NCBI RefSeq assembly: GCF_000143415.4
Contig: NW_003314286.1
Coordinates: 1,427,129 to 1,491,128, forward strand
From: Selaginella moellendorffii
Taxonomy: Eukaryota > Streptophyta > Lycopodiopsida > Selaginellales > Selaginellaceae
Reading direction: 5' to 3'
Length of the DNA: 64,000 nt
Shown: positions 1-17,801 of the stretch, one piece after another
How positions within the stretch are numbered: position 1 is the first letter of the stretch
Layout of the letters: each line of letters starts with the position of its first letter
Notes under the pieces: model-generated
The model's database searches: none
What the model was told of the DNA's origin: nothing
What the model saw: the letters and a program-made list of their open reading frames with translations, nothing else
Position numbers and translations under genes: made by a program

Positions 1-439
1 CTCATCTCATCTCATCCTCCTCTTCGTTCTCATTCACGTCCTCGTTCCACTCGTTCTTGAGGAGGGGGTGTTGTCAGGAATCCCCCAATTCATACCACAT
101 TCCTGAATCTCGCTGGATTCCTGACCTGCAGACCACATTCCTGATTATCGAGACACTTCCCTATTCTTGACTCTCGAGACTTTTCCCTATTCCTGACTCT
201 CTGATTTCCTGTACGATTCCTGAGTCTTGAGCCACATTCCTGATGATGATGTGGTGCCTCCTCGACCTCAGCTATATTTAGGCCGTCCTTGATCCAAGAG
301 TGGTGGAGCTTCATCAACCTATAGTATATATAGGTTAGCCTTGTTCCATTTCTCCACAATTTGAATCAATACCACTCTAAGGCCTCTTCTTTGTTTCCAT
401 TAGCTTTTCTCTTTGTCTTTTGCATTTTCCAGTCTTGAT
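1..439. other. Repeat-rich flank of a gypsy relic
   Basis: No gene is seen. The stretch contains three exact copies of the 12-mer ccacattcctga (95-106, 133-144, 232-243) among other cctga-containing variants, followed by a tatatata run near 325. It lies at the 3' side of the minus-strand gypsy relic and may be LTR-derived, but I could not define LTR ends. Confidence 0.4.
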
Positions 440-2390
440 CTTGTTAGGGGTCTTGACACCTCCAAGACTAATATCAGAAGCATCCACACGCAAAATAAAA
501 GGTCAAGTGTAGTTAGGATATGCCAAAACCGGAGGAGTCGTCAATAGCTTTTTGAGATTTTTGAATGCACACTCACAATCTAAAGACCAGATGAAAGATG
601 ATGTTAATGACTTCAGCAACACTCGCAACGTTGCAATGAGATCAGAATGATGATCCTCAAAACGACCAAGATACTGCACCTTGCCCAGAAAGTGCTCACA
701 TCATTCACACACTTCGAAGTAGGGAACTTTAGAACAGCTATAAGTTTCTCAGGATCTCTTTGGGTGATTGACAATGAATAAGAACTTTGATTGGACGAGC
801 ATTCTGGAATCGGATAACGTGTGGCAATATTGGCCCCAGATGATAGGTCAAATTCAAAGAGATTAGTATACTCCTTCATAAGCCAATCAATTGCTACAAC
901 ACAATGATTTTCGGAGGGATCGGAAAAGGGAAGAGCAGAACAAAATGAAAACATAGGAGGAAGAAGTTGGGGGACAAAAGTAATGGAAGTAGAAGTGGAA
1001 GCAGAGGGACAAAGAGGTACGAAAGTGAAAGGAATGGATGAAATATAAAAAAATATGAGACAAAGGGGAGAAGCCTTAAAGTCATACTTGGCATAATTGT
1101 GCTGCAACCAATCCATACCAAGGATGAGGTCAAAAGCTTGACTCAACACCACCTGCAATGATTGCAACCCAAGCTCGACATCACTCACACGCATAACTAG
1201 GTTTGCCTCATCCCGTGCACATGCATGTGTATGGCCGTTGCTATAAAAAATGAAAACTAGTTCTACTACACAACACTAGTGTAGACGGCAATGTGTAGCA
1301 ATAGGTTGAGCAATAGAAGATAAACTCGAAGTTGCACCAACCAACACGGAGAGAATAATAAGAGACCTTTTTTTATAAAAATGAGCTTGGAAAGTAAACA
1401 CTGGATGAACTAGTGCCAAGTGAACCCCTTGATGATACTCCCAAAAGAAAAAAAAAGGGTCACTGACTTATTCGCGCAAGGTCCCTCCATTACTCATGCG
1501 ACTCCTCATTTCCCAAATGCATCTTAGTGTCCAGACCTTCCACTGCAGCAGCACCAATAGGACGTTCTTGACGCCAAGGTCGCCACCTAGGAAATGGAGG
1601 TCGCAAATCCGGAAAATGCCGACAACACCTATAAGTGTGACCAACTTCATCACATGCCCAACAGCGAACGTCACGGCCACAACCATGGCCTCGCCTTTGT
1701 CCTTGAACTCGAGTAGCAGCAACATCAACCTCCATTGGAATAAAACTATCACTTATAAAAAGTGGAGCTGAAGAACATATAGCAAGAAGTGGAAGAGGCA
1801 ACATATTATAATGTTGTGCCAAACGAAGAGCATTGTCAAGGGTGGTAGGACCAAGTGCATGCACAAGTCCGACAAGATCTTGACTAAGTGTTGGCCACAA
1901 CATTCTTAACTTGATCCGCTTTGATATATTTAGCTCCACACAAAGTAAAAGACATCGGAAACGAATGCCAAATTGCATCATTGACTAAAATGGCCCTTGG
2001 CGAAGACGATGCAATTATTGGAAGGCCTTATCACAATTGTTGACATGTCCAAATGTGCGTTTGAAGATGTCTGGGAGAACACTCCAATCCCTACGAGTGG
2101 CTGTGCTCAAACCATTGTACCACTGCAATGCCGTCCCTTAGAGACACGTGGGAAACTCATGCAAACGTCGAGCATCATCCCAAGAATGATATATGGCAAT
2201 CACCATGAAGTGATTGAATTAATGATACACATCATCCCTAGAATTCCCACGAAAGAACTCTAGCCAAACATGAGGATTGGCACCAAGAGTAGGAGGAGCT
2301 GTACCACATGCCGTGAACACTGCTAGCAACTGAGTTTGGTTGTTCAATTGCAAGCACATAGCATCAAACAATTATACCAACTACTACTCC
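440..2390 (-). pseudogene. Decayed Ty3/gypsy retrotransposon (gag, protease, RT edge, RNase H edge)
   Basis: Read on the minus strand this is a broken gypsy polyprotein. About 2390-1500 is gag-like, ending in a CCHC zinc knuckle (CWACDEVGHTYRCC, near 1650). About 1200-1085 holds the end of a retropepsin domain with the family motif DLILGMDWL. About 870-730 resembles the segment leading into reverse transcriptase, and 620-440 resembles the RT/RNase H boundary (PPVLAYP, RVDASD). The RT catalytic core between them is missing, and frames change and stops occur throughout. It is not functional. Integrase and LTRs were not found. Confidence 0.8.
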
Positions 2391-3990
2391 AGAGTAAAAG
2401 GAGGAGATTATTGATCTGCCATAAAGATGAATGAAAAGGAAAGAGCAAAAGAAGAGAAATGACAAAAAAACTATAAGAAAAAGGAAATCTAGACAATGCA
2501 AAAAGTTAAATCTAAACCAAAATCCTGAAAGAAAGGAACAAAAGAAAGGAAATAGAAAAAATTAAACCAAAATCCCAAATTTAAGAACTCCTCAAGAATA
2601 ATCAAAAGTGCCCTTCACCTCCACGAATGTGAGTGCTTGGAATATAGGTATATATCAATTAGCCCAAAAACCCTAATTTATATATAAAAGCGAGTGGTCC
2701 GAATTAAAATCAATCCGATAGCTACCAAAATCCCACTACACTAATATTAATATACGGCATTATAGCCATACACTTGGACCTCACAATTCTAAATAATTAT
2801 TATAGAATTTTATTATACCTCTTCTAGATATAGTATTTCTATATCTTTTTATAGTAAGGATATATCATGCCTTTTATTCAGCTATGATACTAACTATAAG
2901 AGTTTTTTTATTCTTGTTGAAGCATTGATATTTTTGCTTAGTGTTTACAATAGTTGCGTTTAGTTGCATTTAGTGCAACTGCTTAAAATAGCCCAATCAT
3001 TGTGGTCTATACTTGTACCCAAAAAAAGATATTGAACACTTGGATTGAAAGATGATTGAATATATACTATATTAGGTTTGTTTGCATCAAATGTAATTTA
3101 AGAATTGTTAATCTCAAGAGCCTTTATGATAGCATTGTTAATCAACTTCTGTTGTTGAAGGTTTTAAATAAAATGATAAGTCTTGCAATGAACAATAAAA
3201 TAATATTTAGAATGAACTTTAATTATAAGTTGGTGGATCACCCAATCCATTCTTCTATTTCTTCCATACTTCTTCTCAGCTAAGAGGATAGATTTTATAT
3301 TAGTGTGAAAAGCCTTGATTTTTCTTATTTGCATGTGGAAAGTTTTCTGCAGCTACAACCCATATACCTAATAATAAAAATATGATTATTCAGTATTATA
3401 ATATATTTACTTACCAACTTGTTTTCTCCATTCAGCACAAAAATCTTTAAGAAAAGCTTCTTCATATTTGAAATCAATTTCAAACTTCTCAATCAGCTCC
3501 ATAACTTCTGTTTATAAATTTCTAGGATCAAAATAAGTGCTGTAAATAGTATGGAACATGATACTTGTTAAGTTGGTCCATATTCTCATACAAGTTTCAT
3601 TTGACTTTCTGAATTAGATGCTTCAGCCAATTTCTTCTTATGCATTATATGATCTCACATTTGAATTTGGCCCTAAAAATTATAATTAATTAAGCATATA
3701 ATATTAATTTATTAAATATCATACCTTATAGCATTTATCTCAACTTCAATATCATCAACTTTGGTTTCAAATCTTTATTTTGTTCCAAAATTTAATCCTT
3801 CAATGCTTGCATCCATTATATCATATGTTTTCCTCTCTTACTTGAAGTTAGAATCTAAGCAATATGAATGCCATTATTATTGTAGTGCATATTATCTTTC
3901 TTCTTAACCAAGTAGAAAAGGGGCAATTGCTTAATAAAAACCAAATTATTTTATCCTCATATATCTATTAAGGTTCCAAATATCCATAGT
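2391..3990. other. AT-rich non-coding stretch
   Basis: No coding signal or RNA gene is seen. The stretch is AT-rich with many short homopolymers and TATA-like runs. The short ORFs (for example 3056-3283) show no family resemblance. Confidence 0.5.
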
Positions 3991-4187
3991 GATAATATAT
4001 TTAATCTTATTTTATGATCACGTATGTTACATTCACCCCTTTTTCAAAGATGTTAATGTTTTTATTAACTATTGACTAACAACCCCTTAATGATAATATA
4101 TCTAATCTTATTTCATGATCACATACACTATACTCACCCCCTTTTCAAAGATGTTAATGTTTTTATTGACTATTGATTAATAACCCT
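3991..4187. repeat. Imperfect tandem duplication, 101-bp period
   Basis: The segment starting gataatata at 3991 recurs at 4092. The copies share atgatcac, a cttttcaaagatgttaatg block and attgac/attgatta, with about ten substitutions. It lies in AT-rich DNA with no gene. Confidence 0.8.
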
Positions 4188-4364
4188 TATTAAACCAAAA
4201 AGAACTAACACCTTTAAAGGATATATTCATAGATGCCCATTACAAAATTCAAAATTTCATTTATGATTACAAACAAACAAACCCAAACTTTTAGCCTTTC
4301 ATATTCACCCTAGAATAATTGAGGAATTGAAAAAAGCATCAAGGGGAGTGGCCGAGTACCCAGT

Positions 4365-4504
4365 GCTCTGCCATCTCGGCCCACCGGCTCGTGGCCCTGG
4401 CTCTCTCAGCTCCCCTGGCTCACGGCTGACTGGCCCGGCTCAAGCCAGCTGGTGAGCCGAGACGGCAGAGCCGACTGGTGGTCGGGGACCCGAGATGGCA
4501 GAGC
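4365..4504. repeat. GC-rich inverted repeat
   Basis: gctctgccatctcgg at 4365-4379 is the exact reverse complement of 4490-4504, giving 15-bp arms around a 110-bp GC-rich loop. Related gccgaga-c/t-ggc-agagccg units recur at about 4456, 4490 and 4520. This GC-rich patch is abruptly embedded in AT-rich DNA. Confidence 0.7.
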
Positions 4505-4650
4505 CGGACTGAGGGCCGAGACGGCGGAGCCGGGACCTGAGACGGAAGATGACAATCAGGGAGGGTTCTCCACGAGTGTTAGGCGTGAGGATTGAATAAG
4601 GGTATTCACACTTGATTTAAGGTTTGAGGTTATCCCACAGAACCTGCTAC

Positions 4651-4875
4651 AACGTGCGGATTCCCACGTACTGGCCTGGCCCCCGCCACGCTGTCTTTCC
4701 CCGTTGCCACGCTTTATGGCTTCGACGTGGCAAAAAAGAATTCCCGCTATAACATGCGGATTCCCACGTACTGACGCTACAACAAAATTCCCGTTACAAC
4801 GTGCGGATTCCCACGTTCTGGCCTAGCCCTTGCCACGCTGTCTTTTCCCTGTTGCCACGTTTTCTGGCTTTGACA
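4651..4875. repeat. Direct repeats with a cggattcccacgt core
   Basis: Units beginning aac-g/a-tgcggattcccacgt start at 4651, 4751 and 4798. The first and third extend over about 75 bp through a shared gccacgctgtctt block, giving a period of 147 bp. They lie just upstream of the first MDR gene. Confidence 0.75.
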
Positions 4876-5067
4876 AGGAGGTTGCAAGGAGCTCTCCTTC
4901 CGCAAAAGCCCAGAGAATAGTTTGTGGCCATTGGCCAGGGTGAAAAAGACTTCCTTTGAGTTATCGTTTGATCGTCCGCACGCATATAAAGGCCAGTGAC
5001 ATTGCTCTGCATATATTCCTCATTCTTCGTCTCAAGCTGTATCTCGCAAAAAAACCACTCCAACGTG

Positions 5068-6361
5068 ATGGCGCACAAGGCAATCCAAGTGATGGGATTC
5101 AACCCCGCGAACCCAGTCTCGGTGTGCCAAGTCGCGACTGTGCAAACTCCAAAGCCCGGGCCAGACGAGGTGCTGCTCAAGGTTCTCTGCCGCCCCGTCA
5201 ATCCTTCCGATGTGGTCTCGTTGATGGGCATCTATCCAGGTGACTACAAGTTCCCGTATGTCCCTGGCTTCGAAGGAATGGGCACGATTCACGAGGTAAC
5301 GCGCTTGTGCTTTCTCTCCGAAGAGAACTTTGAGTGAAACCTTCGCCGCAGGTTGGAGCAAATGTGAGTGGTTTGAGCGTGGGGCAGCGGGTGTTCCACA
5401 CTGGACACGGAGGAACTTGGCAAGAGTTCATGGTAACTTCGCCGAGGAACTTGACATTGGTGCCGGATTCCATTTCGGACGAAGTTGCTGCGCAGTACTA
5501 CGTAAATCCGTGGACAGGTACTACTGTCCTTGAGTCGGTCAATATCTATCGTTTTCTTCTTCTTTTGGAAGCATATGCGATGCTCCAATCACTCAAGGTG
5601 CCAGAGGGAGAGTACGTACTGCAGACTGCGGCCGCATCTGTGCTTGGGAGAATGTTTATCCAAATCGCTCATCACCAAGGCATCAAGGTGATCTTTGCTC
5701 CTCTTTTGAAACTACTGGTGATTTCTCAAGTTCCATCCAACAGACAATCAACTTGGTTAGGCGAAACGAGCAAAAAGAAGAGCTTAAAGCGCTCGGGGCC
5801 AACGTAGTGATCAACTTCAAAGAGGAAAACGTACTCGAGATCGTGAGAGAGGTAACCAAAGGAAGGATGGTTTATGGAGCTACCGATTGCCTGGGAGGCA
5901 AAACCACAAAGGTATCATACAATGTTCCATGGAAGCCTATAAGTTTTTCTTTTCTGGCTTTCCAAGCTTGTGAGCACGACAGTGAGGGACGAAGGCACCA
6001 TCTTGGTGTACGGGCTCTTGGACGGCGAGGACATCAGCGCAAACCCTCCAGACGTGATCTTTAGGCACGTCCGCGTTCGTGGCTTCCACTTGACCCGCTG
6101 GATCGCGAAGCTCGGCGTCCCCGAGCAAAAGAAGCTCGGTGCGAAGATCTGGGAGCTCCTGGAGAAGCAGGTGATCACTCCATTGACAGGGGAGAAGCTC
6201 CCGCTGGAGAAGATCCAGGAAGCCATCGTCAAGAGCCAGGTAAGAGAAGAATTCCTTCCATTGAGACTTCGAAATAACAGTCCGAAGCTTATGAACAAAA
6301 TAATTCCTTCTTCTTGCAGACACCAGCGAGAGGTGGAAAGATTCTCCTAACGAGCTACTGA
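5068..6361 (+). CDS. MDR-superfamily reductase, enoyl-(CoA/ACP) reductase-like (copy A)
   Basis: Six exons: 5068-5295, 5352-5517, 5572-5687, 5744-5911, 5967-6239, 6320-6361; 330 aa. The protein resembles the zinc-free MECR/ETR1 branch of medium-chain dehydrogenases, NADPH-dependent trans-2-enoyl reductases. Seen: an N-terminal GroES-like domain with RPVNPSDV, and Tyr56 where ETR1 has its catalytic Tyr. A Rossmann domain follows, starting near VNPWT, with the nucleotide loop AASVLGRMF; here the first Gly of the paralogues' loop is Ala. No zinc ligands are seen. There is no obvious transit peptide, so mitochondrial function is not supported. The intron positions match copies B, C and E exactly. 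The actual substrate is unknown. Confidence 0.88.
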
Positions 6362-6413
6362 AGAGCTATCTGTGGAAGAACAATAAGAACTGTAGGTGGC
6401 GATTTGGTTTTTA

Positions 6414-7658
<1,245 letters not shown>

Positions 7659-8675
7659 AATGTGCACGGAGAACCAAGAAAACTCCTGACACAGAGAAAA
7701 CTCCCGTGGGTCTTGCACAGAAACTAGCCGCTGCTGCTGCTGCCACTCAAAGATCAAATCAATCAGTCACCATTCACGAGAGAAGAGAAAAAGAGAAGCA
7801 GACCTGACTCTCTCAAATGGACGAACTTGAGAGTGGAGCTCGCCAGATGCTCCCTAAAACAAGGAAAGTATGCCTCGCGATGCGGTATAAAATACAGAGA
7901 CGAGGAGTTTGCAGATCACCAGTCCCTGTAACACACAGAAAAACTCTCTTTGAGTGGGAGAAAAGAAAGGAGAGAGAGTAAAGAAACCAACATTCATTGT
8001 TCCAAAAGAACGAAAAATACCTCTTTGTCAACGACCAGCATTCAGTACCCTTCAACTCTCATTTACGCCCGGCCACGGGAAAGTATCCAACTGGTGCTGC
8101 GAGAGTAGTAGCACTAGTCCAAGTTAGGTGCTGCGCGGCTCCGCGGCCACTTTCAATCCATGGCTGGATTGCCAGTCCTGTGTAAAAATCAATTGGGCTG
8201 TGCTTCCCTCTGATCCGCTGCTGGCCGCTGCCACCGCTGTAGTCCCATATGACAATAACGTTGCTGGGGACCCTTTTTCATCAATGGAGTGGGTTGGCAG
8301 GACCAACCCAAAAATGAATTACGCACAAAATAGATGTGCTTCCCCCCGAACATAAATGCCGCGTCTGGGCAAATGCTGCGACGCGTTTGCATGCCCTTGT
8401 TTTACAATCCATGCTTTCATTTTCTTGGATTGCATCGACTGTTTCCATGAGCTTGTGTCGGGTTGCGTCAACTGTGATGAGAAAACTGAGGACAAAGTTA
8501 CTATGGAAATCAATCGAGATGACTTACCACCAAAGCGCTTGCACGGGCCGGATCTGGAACTGTGATAGTTGTCACTACGTCAATCATACTAACTGGGAAA
8601 GGAAATGGTTTCCTTCTTCGCGAAAGTTGATCATGAAAGTCAAAATCTTTGGGCTTTGTATCTAGATCCTAGGTA
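7659..8675. other. Intergenic region between divergent CCoAOMT and P450 genes
   Basis: About 1 kb between two divergently transcribed genes, presumably holding both promoters and 5' UTRs. Short ORFs on both strands show no family features. No RNA gene is seen. Confidence 0.5.
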
Positions 8676-10402
8676 ATGGAGTTTGTTCCATCGCTCGCGG
8701 CCGCTCTCCCTCTTCTCGTGGCGATCTTCACAGTTTACGTCCTGCCGACTTACAAGGAATGGGTGCTTCTCCCTCGAGCTCTTGTCCAGGTTTGTAAGCA
8801 GCAAAGTGTCGAGAGCTATGGCGACTCCTCCAGGCCGGGTCGGGTAAGTCTTCTCGACTGCCCATCGCGGAATTTTGGAGCTCGGTTCATCCAGTTGCTT
8901 AGAAGTTCTTGGGCTCTCTCCAGCTCGTCCGCTCCCAAGGACGCTTGTTCCAATGCTGGGACACGCTCAGCGGGCTCAGTGCTTCCAGCCCCAAGGTCTT
9001 CTACGTGACCGTAGGAAAGATGGTCACGCTGGTCGTCTCGGATCTCTCGCTGGTTCGAGCGTTTCTCACCAACGATCCAGGGGTGGAGAGCTGCTACTCA
9101 AAGCCATCGTTTGTACGAGTCCTCCGAATCCTCGGGAATGGATTGTTTTCGTCCAGCGGCGATGACTGGGCCAGGCAGCGGTCTCTCATCGCTCCTGCCT
9201 TGCTCACCAAAGAAATCAAGGTAGGCTAAACTCCATCGCATTCTTTCGTGCGCATGCCAAGGCTTTCTTCTCTTTTTTCTTGCTTTCTGCCAGAGCAAGG
9301 TACAGGATATGGTGGAATCGACCTCGCTCGCTTTGGAAAAACTGGCAGCCAAAGCCGAGACGAGCGGCATCGTCGACATGCACAGATTCTTCCTGGGTTT
9401 AACTCTGGACGTTCTCCAAAAGACCGTCTTTGGAACCGAGCTCGGAGCCGATCCTGGAACGCTCTTCCAGACTCTAAAGAGGTACCACCACGGCCGGAGA
9501 GAGCTCGTCTTTGGTCTTGCTGCCGTGATCCCGGGATACAGGTATTTCCACAACCTTCCAAGCTCTCGATCTGATCATGGATCCATAGATGGTTGCAAGA
9601 GAGGCTCCTCACGCAAGCTAGGCAAGACGAGGCCTGGATCCGTGGCCTCATGAAGGAAGTTCTCGTCCCGGCGGCCTCCACTTCTCGATCGGATCATCAC
9701 GGCAATCGCCTCGTCGAGATCTTCCGCGACTCCAGCGCCATGACCGAGCAAGAAGCTCTCGACAACTCCGTCACCTTTCTCCTCGCCGGCCACGAGACCA
9801 CCGCAGCGGTGCTGTCGTGGAGCCTCTACTTGCTGGCTCTCAATCCCCAGTGGCAGCATCGAGCTCGCGAAGAAGTCTCGCAAGTCCTCGGATCCTCCTC
9901 GCCGTCGCCATCTCCGTTATCTTCCACCGTGCTTGCATGGGAACATCTCAGCAAGCTCAAGACGATCGGGCTGATCCTCATGGAAGCAGTCCGGCTGTTC
10001 CCGCCGCAGCCACTCATCGGGCGAAGCTGCGTGAGAGAGAACCATCTGGGCGATATCAGAGTTCCTCCGGGTCTGGAAGTGATCGTCCCCGTCGCGGCGA
10101 TTCATCGCAGCGAAGAGCTCTGGGGCCGAGACGCAGCCGACTTCCGGCCCGACCGGTTCGAGAATGGGATCAAGTCGGCTTGCAGCCATCCTCTGGCATA
10201 CTTGCCGTTTGGAAGCGGGCCGAGGACTTGCGTGGGGCAGAGCTTGGCCATGACGGAAGCCAAAGCGGTCCTTGCGATGGTGCTGCTGAGATTCAACTGG
10301 GAGCTGAGCGGCAGCTATCGGCATGAACCCGACGTTACTCTCAACCTCCAGCCGAAGTTTGGAATGCCGCTCCTTCTCACCCTCCTGGAACAAACTTCTT
10401 GA
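8676..10402 (+). CDS. Cytochrome P450 (CYP72-clan-like)
   Basis: Four exons: 8676-8843, 8903-9220, 9294-9541, 9589-10402; 515 aa. This is a heme-thiolate monooxygenase, expected on the ER membrane. Residues 1-25 are a hydrophobic anchor. Motifs seen: WARQRSLIAPA (C helix), I-helix AGHETT at about 311-316, ExxR as EAVR, FRPDRF, and heme loop FGSGPRTCVG with Cys459. The 47-nt third intron is required because reading through it hits stops; splicing at AG/gtattt and catag/A restores the frame. The length is normal for the family. The clan call rests on overall resemblance to CYP709/735-type enzymes; the substrate cannot be told. Confidence 0.92.
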
Positions 10403-10551
10403 AAATTCGTCCTAGATCTCAAGCTCACAAATCCAAGTTGTTGCCGACGAAGAGATCATTGTTGCTTAAGTTCTTCTCTCAGAACGACTGTCCTAGCCAT
10501 AGCCATGCTTAAGTTAGCTTAAGAACGAAATGTACGAAACAAGGACGTACG

Positions 10552-10624
10552 GGGGGTGTAGCTCAGATGGTAGAGCGATCGCTTTGCATGCGATAGGTAA
10601 GGGGATCGATACCCCTCATCTCCA
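10552..10624 (+). tRNA. tRNA-Ala (anticodon TGC)
   Basis: A 73-nt cloverleaf: acceptor gggggtg/catctcc, D stem gctc/gagc, anticodon stem atcgc/gcgat with loop tttgcat (anticodon TGC), T stem agggg/cccct, discriminator A. The sequence is of the plant nuclear tRNA-Ala type, including the T-arm ggatcgatacc, and has no intron. Confidence 0.96.
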
Positions 10625-10639
10625 GATAATTAGTTCAAA

Positions 10640-10643
10640 TTTT
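10640..10643 (+). terminator. Pol III terminator for tRNA-Ala(TGC)
   Basis: The first TTTT run downstream of the tRNA 3' end, 16 nt away, is the usual RNA polymerase III stop. Confidence 0.6.
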
Positions 10644-10683
10644 GAATTAAATTTTGTCTAGAGTATTCAAACAGTCGACGGCT

Positions 10684-12096
<1,413 letters not shown>

Positions 12097-12266
12097 GGTC
12101 AAAGTTCTAGGACCGAGGTGGTTTTAATCTTTTGTTGCTCAGTTCAAACTTGAAAGAAGTGCACCCAGTACTCTTAAATTAAATATGTTAGTACTAATAA
12201 GTATAATTTACTTATAATTCAAATAGAACTAGAGGCTTTTGCTATTCAAACAATCGACCGACGGCT

Positions 12267-13614
<1,348 letters not shown>

Positions 13615-13709
13615 GGTCAAAGTTCTAAGACCAAAGGTAAACACTGAAGATTAATTAACTTGTTAATGCGTAAGGACCTTTTTGCGCAGTTAATCCTTTT
13701 TCGTTTCAC

Positions 13710-13717
13710 TATAAAAG
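13710..13717 (+). promoter_or_regulatory. TATA box ahead of small ORF
   Basis: tataaaag, 46 bp upstream of the ATG at 13764, in an otherwise unassigned gap. Confidence 0.45.
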
Positions 13718-13763
13718 ACAGTGCCCAACTTTAGGTTTGGAAGAAGGCTCACTCGAGTGGGAG

Positions 13764-13973
13764 ATGGCGCTACTGGCACACAAGCAAGAGCAAGAGCTAA
13801 AGAAGTTAGCTTTCTTAGTTCTCATGGCGATACTTCTCCAAGCCTGCTTGGCATCTCAGTATTTTGTGTTAGACACTAGTAATCCACAGAGCATTGAGCC
13901 CTATGCCCTCAAGAAAGACACACAAAGGTTCTTATGGGGGAAGCTGTGGTTGGATTTGATTCACCGATATTAA
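13764..13973 (+). CDS. Possible small secreted or membrane protein
   Basis: A single-exon ORF of 69 codons starting at the first ATG after a TATA box. The protein begins with a charged stretch (HKQEQELKK) followed by a hydrophobic segment (LAFLVLMAILLQACLA), as in a signal peptide or anchor, then a short polar tail. I recognise no family. It lies between the AKR pair and a tRNA gene. It could equally be a chance ORF or the first exon of something longer; expression data would settle it. Confidence 0.3.
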   Translation: MALLAHKQEQELKKLAFLVLMAILLQACLASQYFVLDTSNPQSIEPYALKKDTQRFLWGKLWLDLIHRY

Positions 13974-14064
13974 CACAAGCTCTATGGTCCTATTAGTCGC
14001 CATGTAAACAATAAACAATATATGAATGAAAATCAATTTTAGTGTGATATTAAAAACAAAAGAT

Positions 14065-14137
14065 TGGAGGTGAGGGGCATCGATCCCCTTACCTATCGCA
14101 TGCGAAGCGATCGCTCTACCATCTGAGCTACACCCCC
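14065..14137 (-). tRNA. tRNA-Ala (anticodon CGC)
   Basis: The reverse complement folds as a 73-nt cloverleaf nearly identical to the tRNA at 10552-10624: acceptor gggggtg/cacctcc, anticodon loop ttcgcat (CGC), T stem agggg/cccct, discriminator A. An aaaa run at 14058-14061 provides the Pol III TTTT stop on this strand. It differs from the first copy at anticodon position 34 and at two other sites near the 3' end. Confidence 0.96.
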
Positions 14138-14289
14138 TTAACAATGTTATGCGTCCTTTCACACGTCGGATGAATATCCACCGCCAACGGCCGCGATTGC
14201 TTCTCTCACCCCGACCAAGCTAGACCACACCCACACACGCAGCTTGTGGCGACCACGAGCCAAGCGCCACCACGCTCTCACAAACAAAG

Positions 14290-15216
14290 ATGGCCGCCAC
14301 CATCTCTAGCGTGGCTTCGGCAGCTAAGGTGCGTACACTAGATAGAAAACCAGCAATGCTTGATGGGTCGATTGATTCCATTGTCTTGTTTTGAAGCAGC
14401 TCTCGTCGGCACAGAATGGAATTCACTCGCCCTCTTGTTCTTTCTCGTCATCGCCTCTGTTGCCGCTGAGCCGAGGCAAGGCGAGGAAATGCAAAACTGT
14501 GTGTCAAGCAGCGTCGGTCCCGGCCAATGTGCCCGATATGGGAAAGCGGCAGCTCCTCAACACCTTGCTACTGGGAGCACTCTCGTTGCCAACAGTCGGG
14601 ATCCTGGGACCGTACCTCTACTTCTTTGTTCCACCCGGGTACGATGAACCTTTCGAGTTCCTCGGTCTTAGCTCTCGTTTCCAATCAGCTCCGGCGGAAG
14701 TGGCACCGGCCTTGTTGCTAAGGATGCCATTGGGAATGATATTCTGGTCACCGAATGGCTTGCATCGCATCCTCCTGGCGATAGAACTCTCAGCCAAGGC
14801 CTGAAGGTAAGAACGAAAACCCAAAAAACGTTTTTTGCTTCGTTCGAACTAATAAAAACTGTGCTTTTCAGGGAGATCCAACTTACCTCGTTGTTGAGAA
14901 CGATGGAACGTTGGCACCATATGCAATTAACGCTGTTTGCACGCATCTCGGATGTGTGGTTCCCTGGAACAAAGCGGAGAACAAGTTTATCTGTCCTTGC
15001 CACGGTTCTCAATACAACAACCAGGGAAGAGTCGTCCGAGGTCCTGCACCATTGGTAAGTTCAGAACCAAGAATATGAATCAAGGAGCTAACCTGTGTAC
15101 TTGAAAACTTGCAGTCACTAGCGTTGGCTCACTGTGACGTCGACAGCAACAAAGTTATTTTGAGCCTCTGGCCCGAGACGGACTTTAGAACGGGAGAGAA
15201 CCCATGGTGGGCTTAA
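14290..15216 (+). CDS. PETC: Cytochrome b6f Rieske iron-sulfur protein, chloroplast
   Basis: Five exons: 14290-14328, 14400-14638, 14689-14806, 14872-15054, 15115-15216; 226 aa. The subunit passes electrons from plastoquinol to cytochrome f in the thylakoid. An N-terminal Ser/Lys-rich plastid transit peptide is followed by one membrane helix ([19 protein letters not shown]) and a Gly-rich hinge. The Rieske fold has CTHLGC (Cys155, His157) and CPCHGS (Cys173, His176) as 2Fe-2S ligands, with Cys160 and Cys175 as the disulfide. The ending [12 protein letters not shown] is characteristic. Length and exon phases agree with plant PetC. Confidence 0.97.
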
Positions 15217-15332
15217 AACACCTGTGCTCGCTTTGCTCGAGACAACAAATTTGTAAAAGGCAATGTTATATACGGAAGTCCCTGTCTTATTAAATAATTT
15301 CGAAAGAACATGCTTCATACCATCCCTGGAGT

Positions 15333-17383
<2,051 letters not shown>

Positions 17384-17801
17384 CTCTCCCCGGCGCGATC
17401 GATTGATCGAAGAGAAAACCCTAACACGAGCCCTTACTGCTTTGATGGATGATTGCGTGCGCCTATAATTTTGACTTGATTTCCACGTCAGCTTACCCAT
17501 ATTAAGACATTGCTAAATATAGACCAGATGATCAGATAGAATATTCATAGAACTTCACTTTTGTTTTATAATCTTCGAATATTCTTGGAATAAGTTCGTT
17601 AGAGATCGACGGTCCGTCATAATCAACGGTTGGCATTCAAAGATCCGGGATTTTAACTTAGAACCCTAAAAGTTTGGGGTTTTGGGGCCTCGCACGATGC
17701 ACATTCTAACCTGTCGGCTGTACTTCGATCTCTCAGCAACGCTCTTTTCTGCCAGTGCGGCCATGAATTTCGCGTTCCTGTAGCACGATTCTTGCAAGGA
17801 A
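17384..17801. promoter_or_regulatory. Divergent promoter region between thiolase and GDSL lipase
   Basis: A 418-bp gap between two divergent start codons. Both promoters must lie here or in 5' UTRs. No clear TATA box is placed. An AT-rich core lies at about 17500-17600. Confidence 0.45.

Noticed and set aside
9226-9883. Minus-strand ORFs over the P450 gene
   Set aside because: Shadows of the P450 coding frame.
10552-10624. Plastid origin for the tRNA-Ala genes
   Set aside because: Plastid tRNA-Ala(UGC) genes contain a long intron and differ in sequence; these are intronless and match the nuclear type.
13737-13763. Upstream start for the small ORF
   Set aside because: The codon at 13737 is TTG; the first ATG is at 13764.
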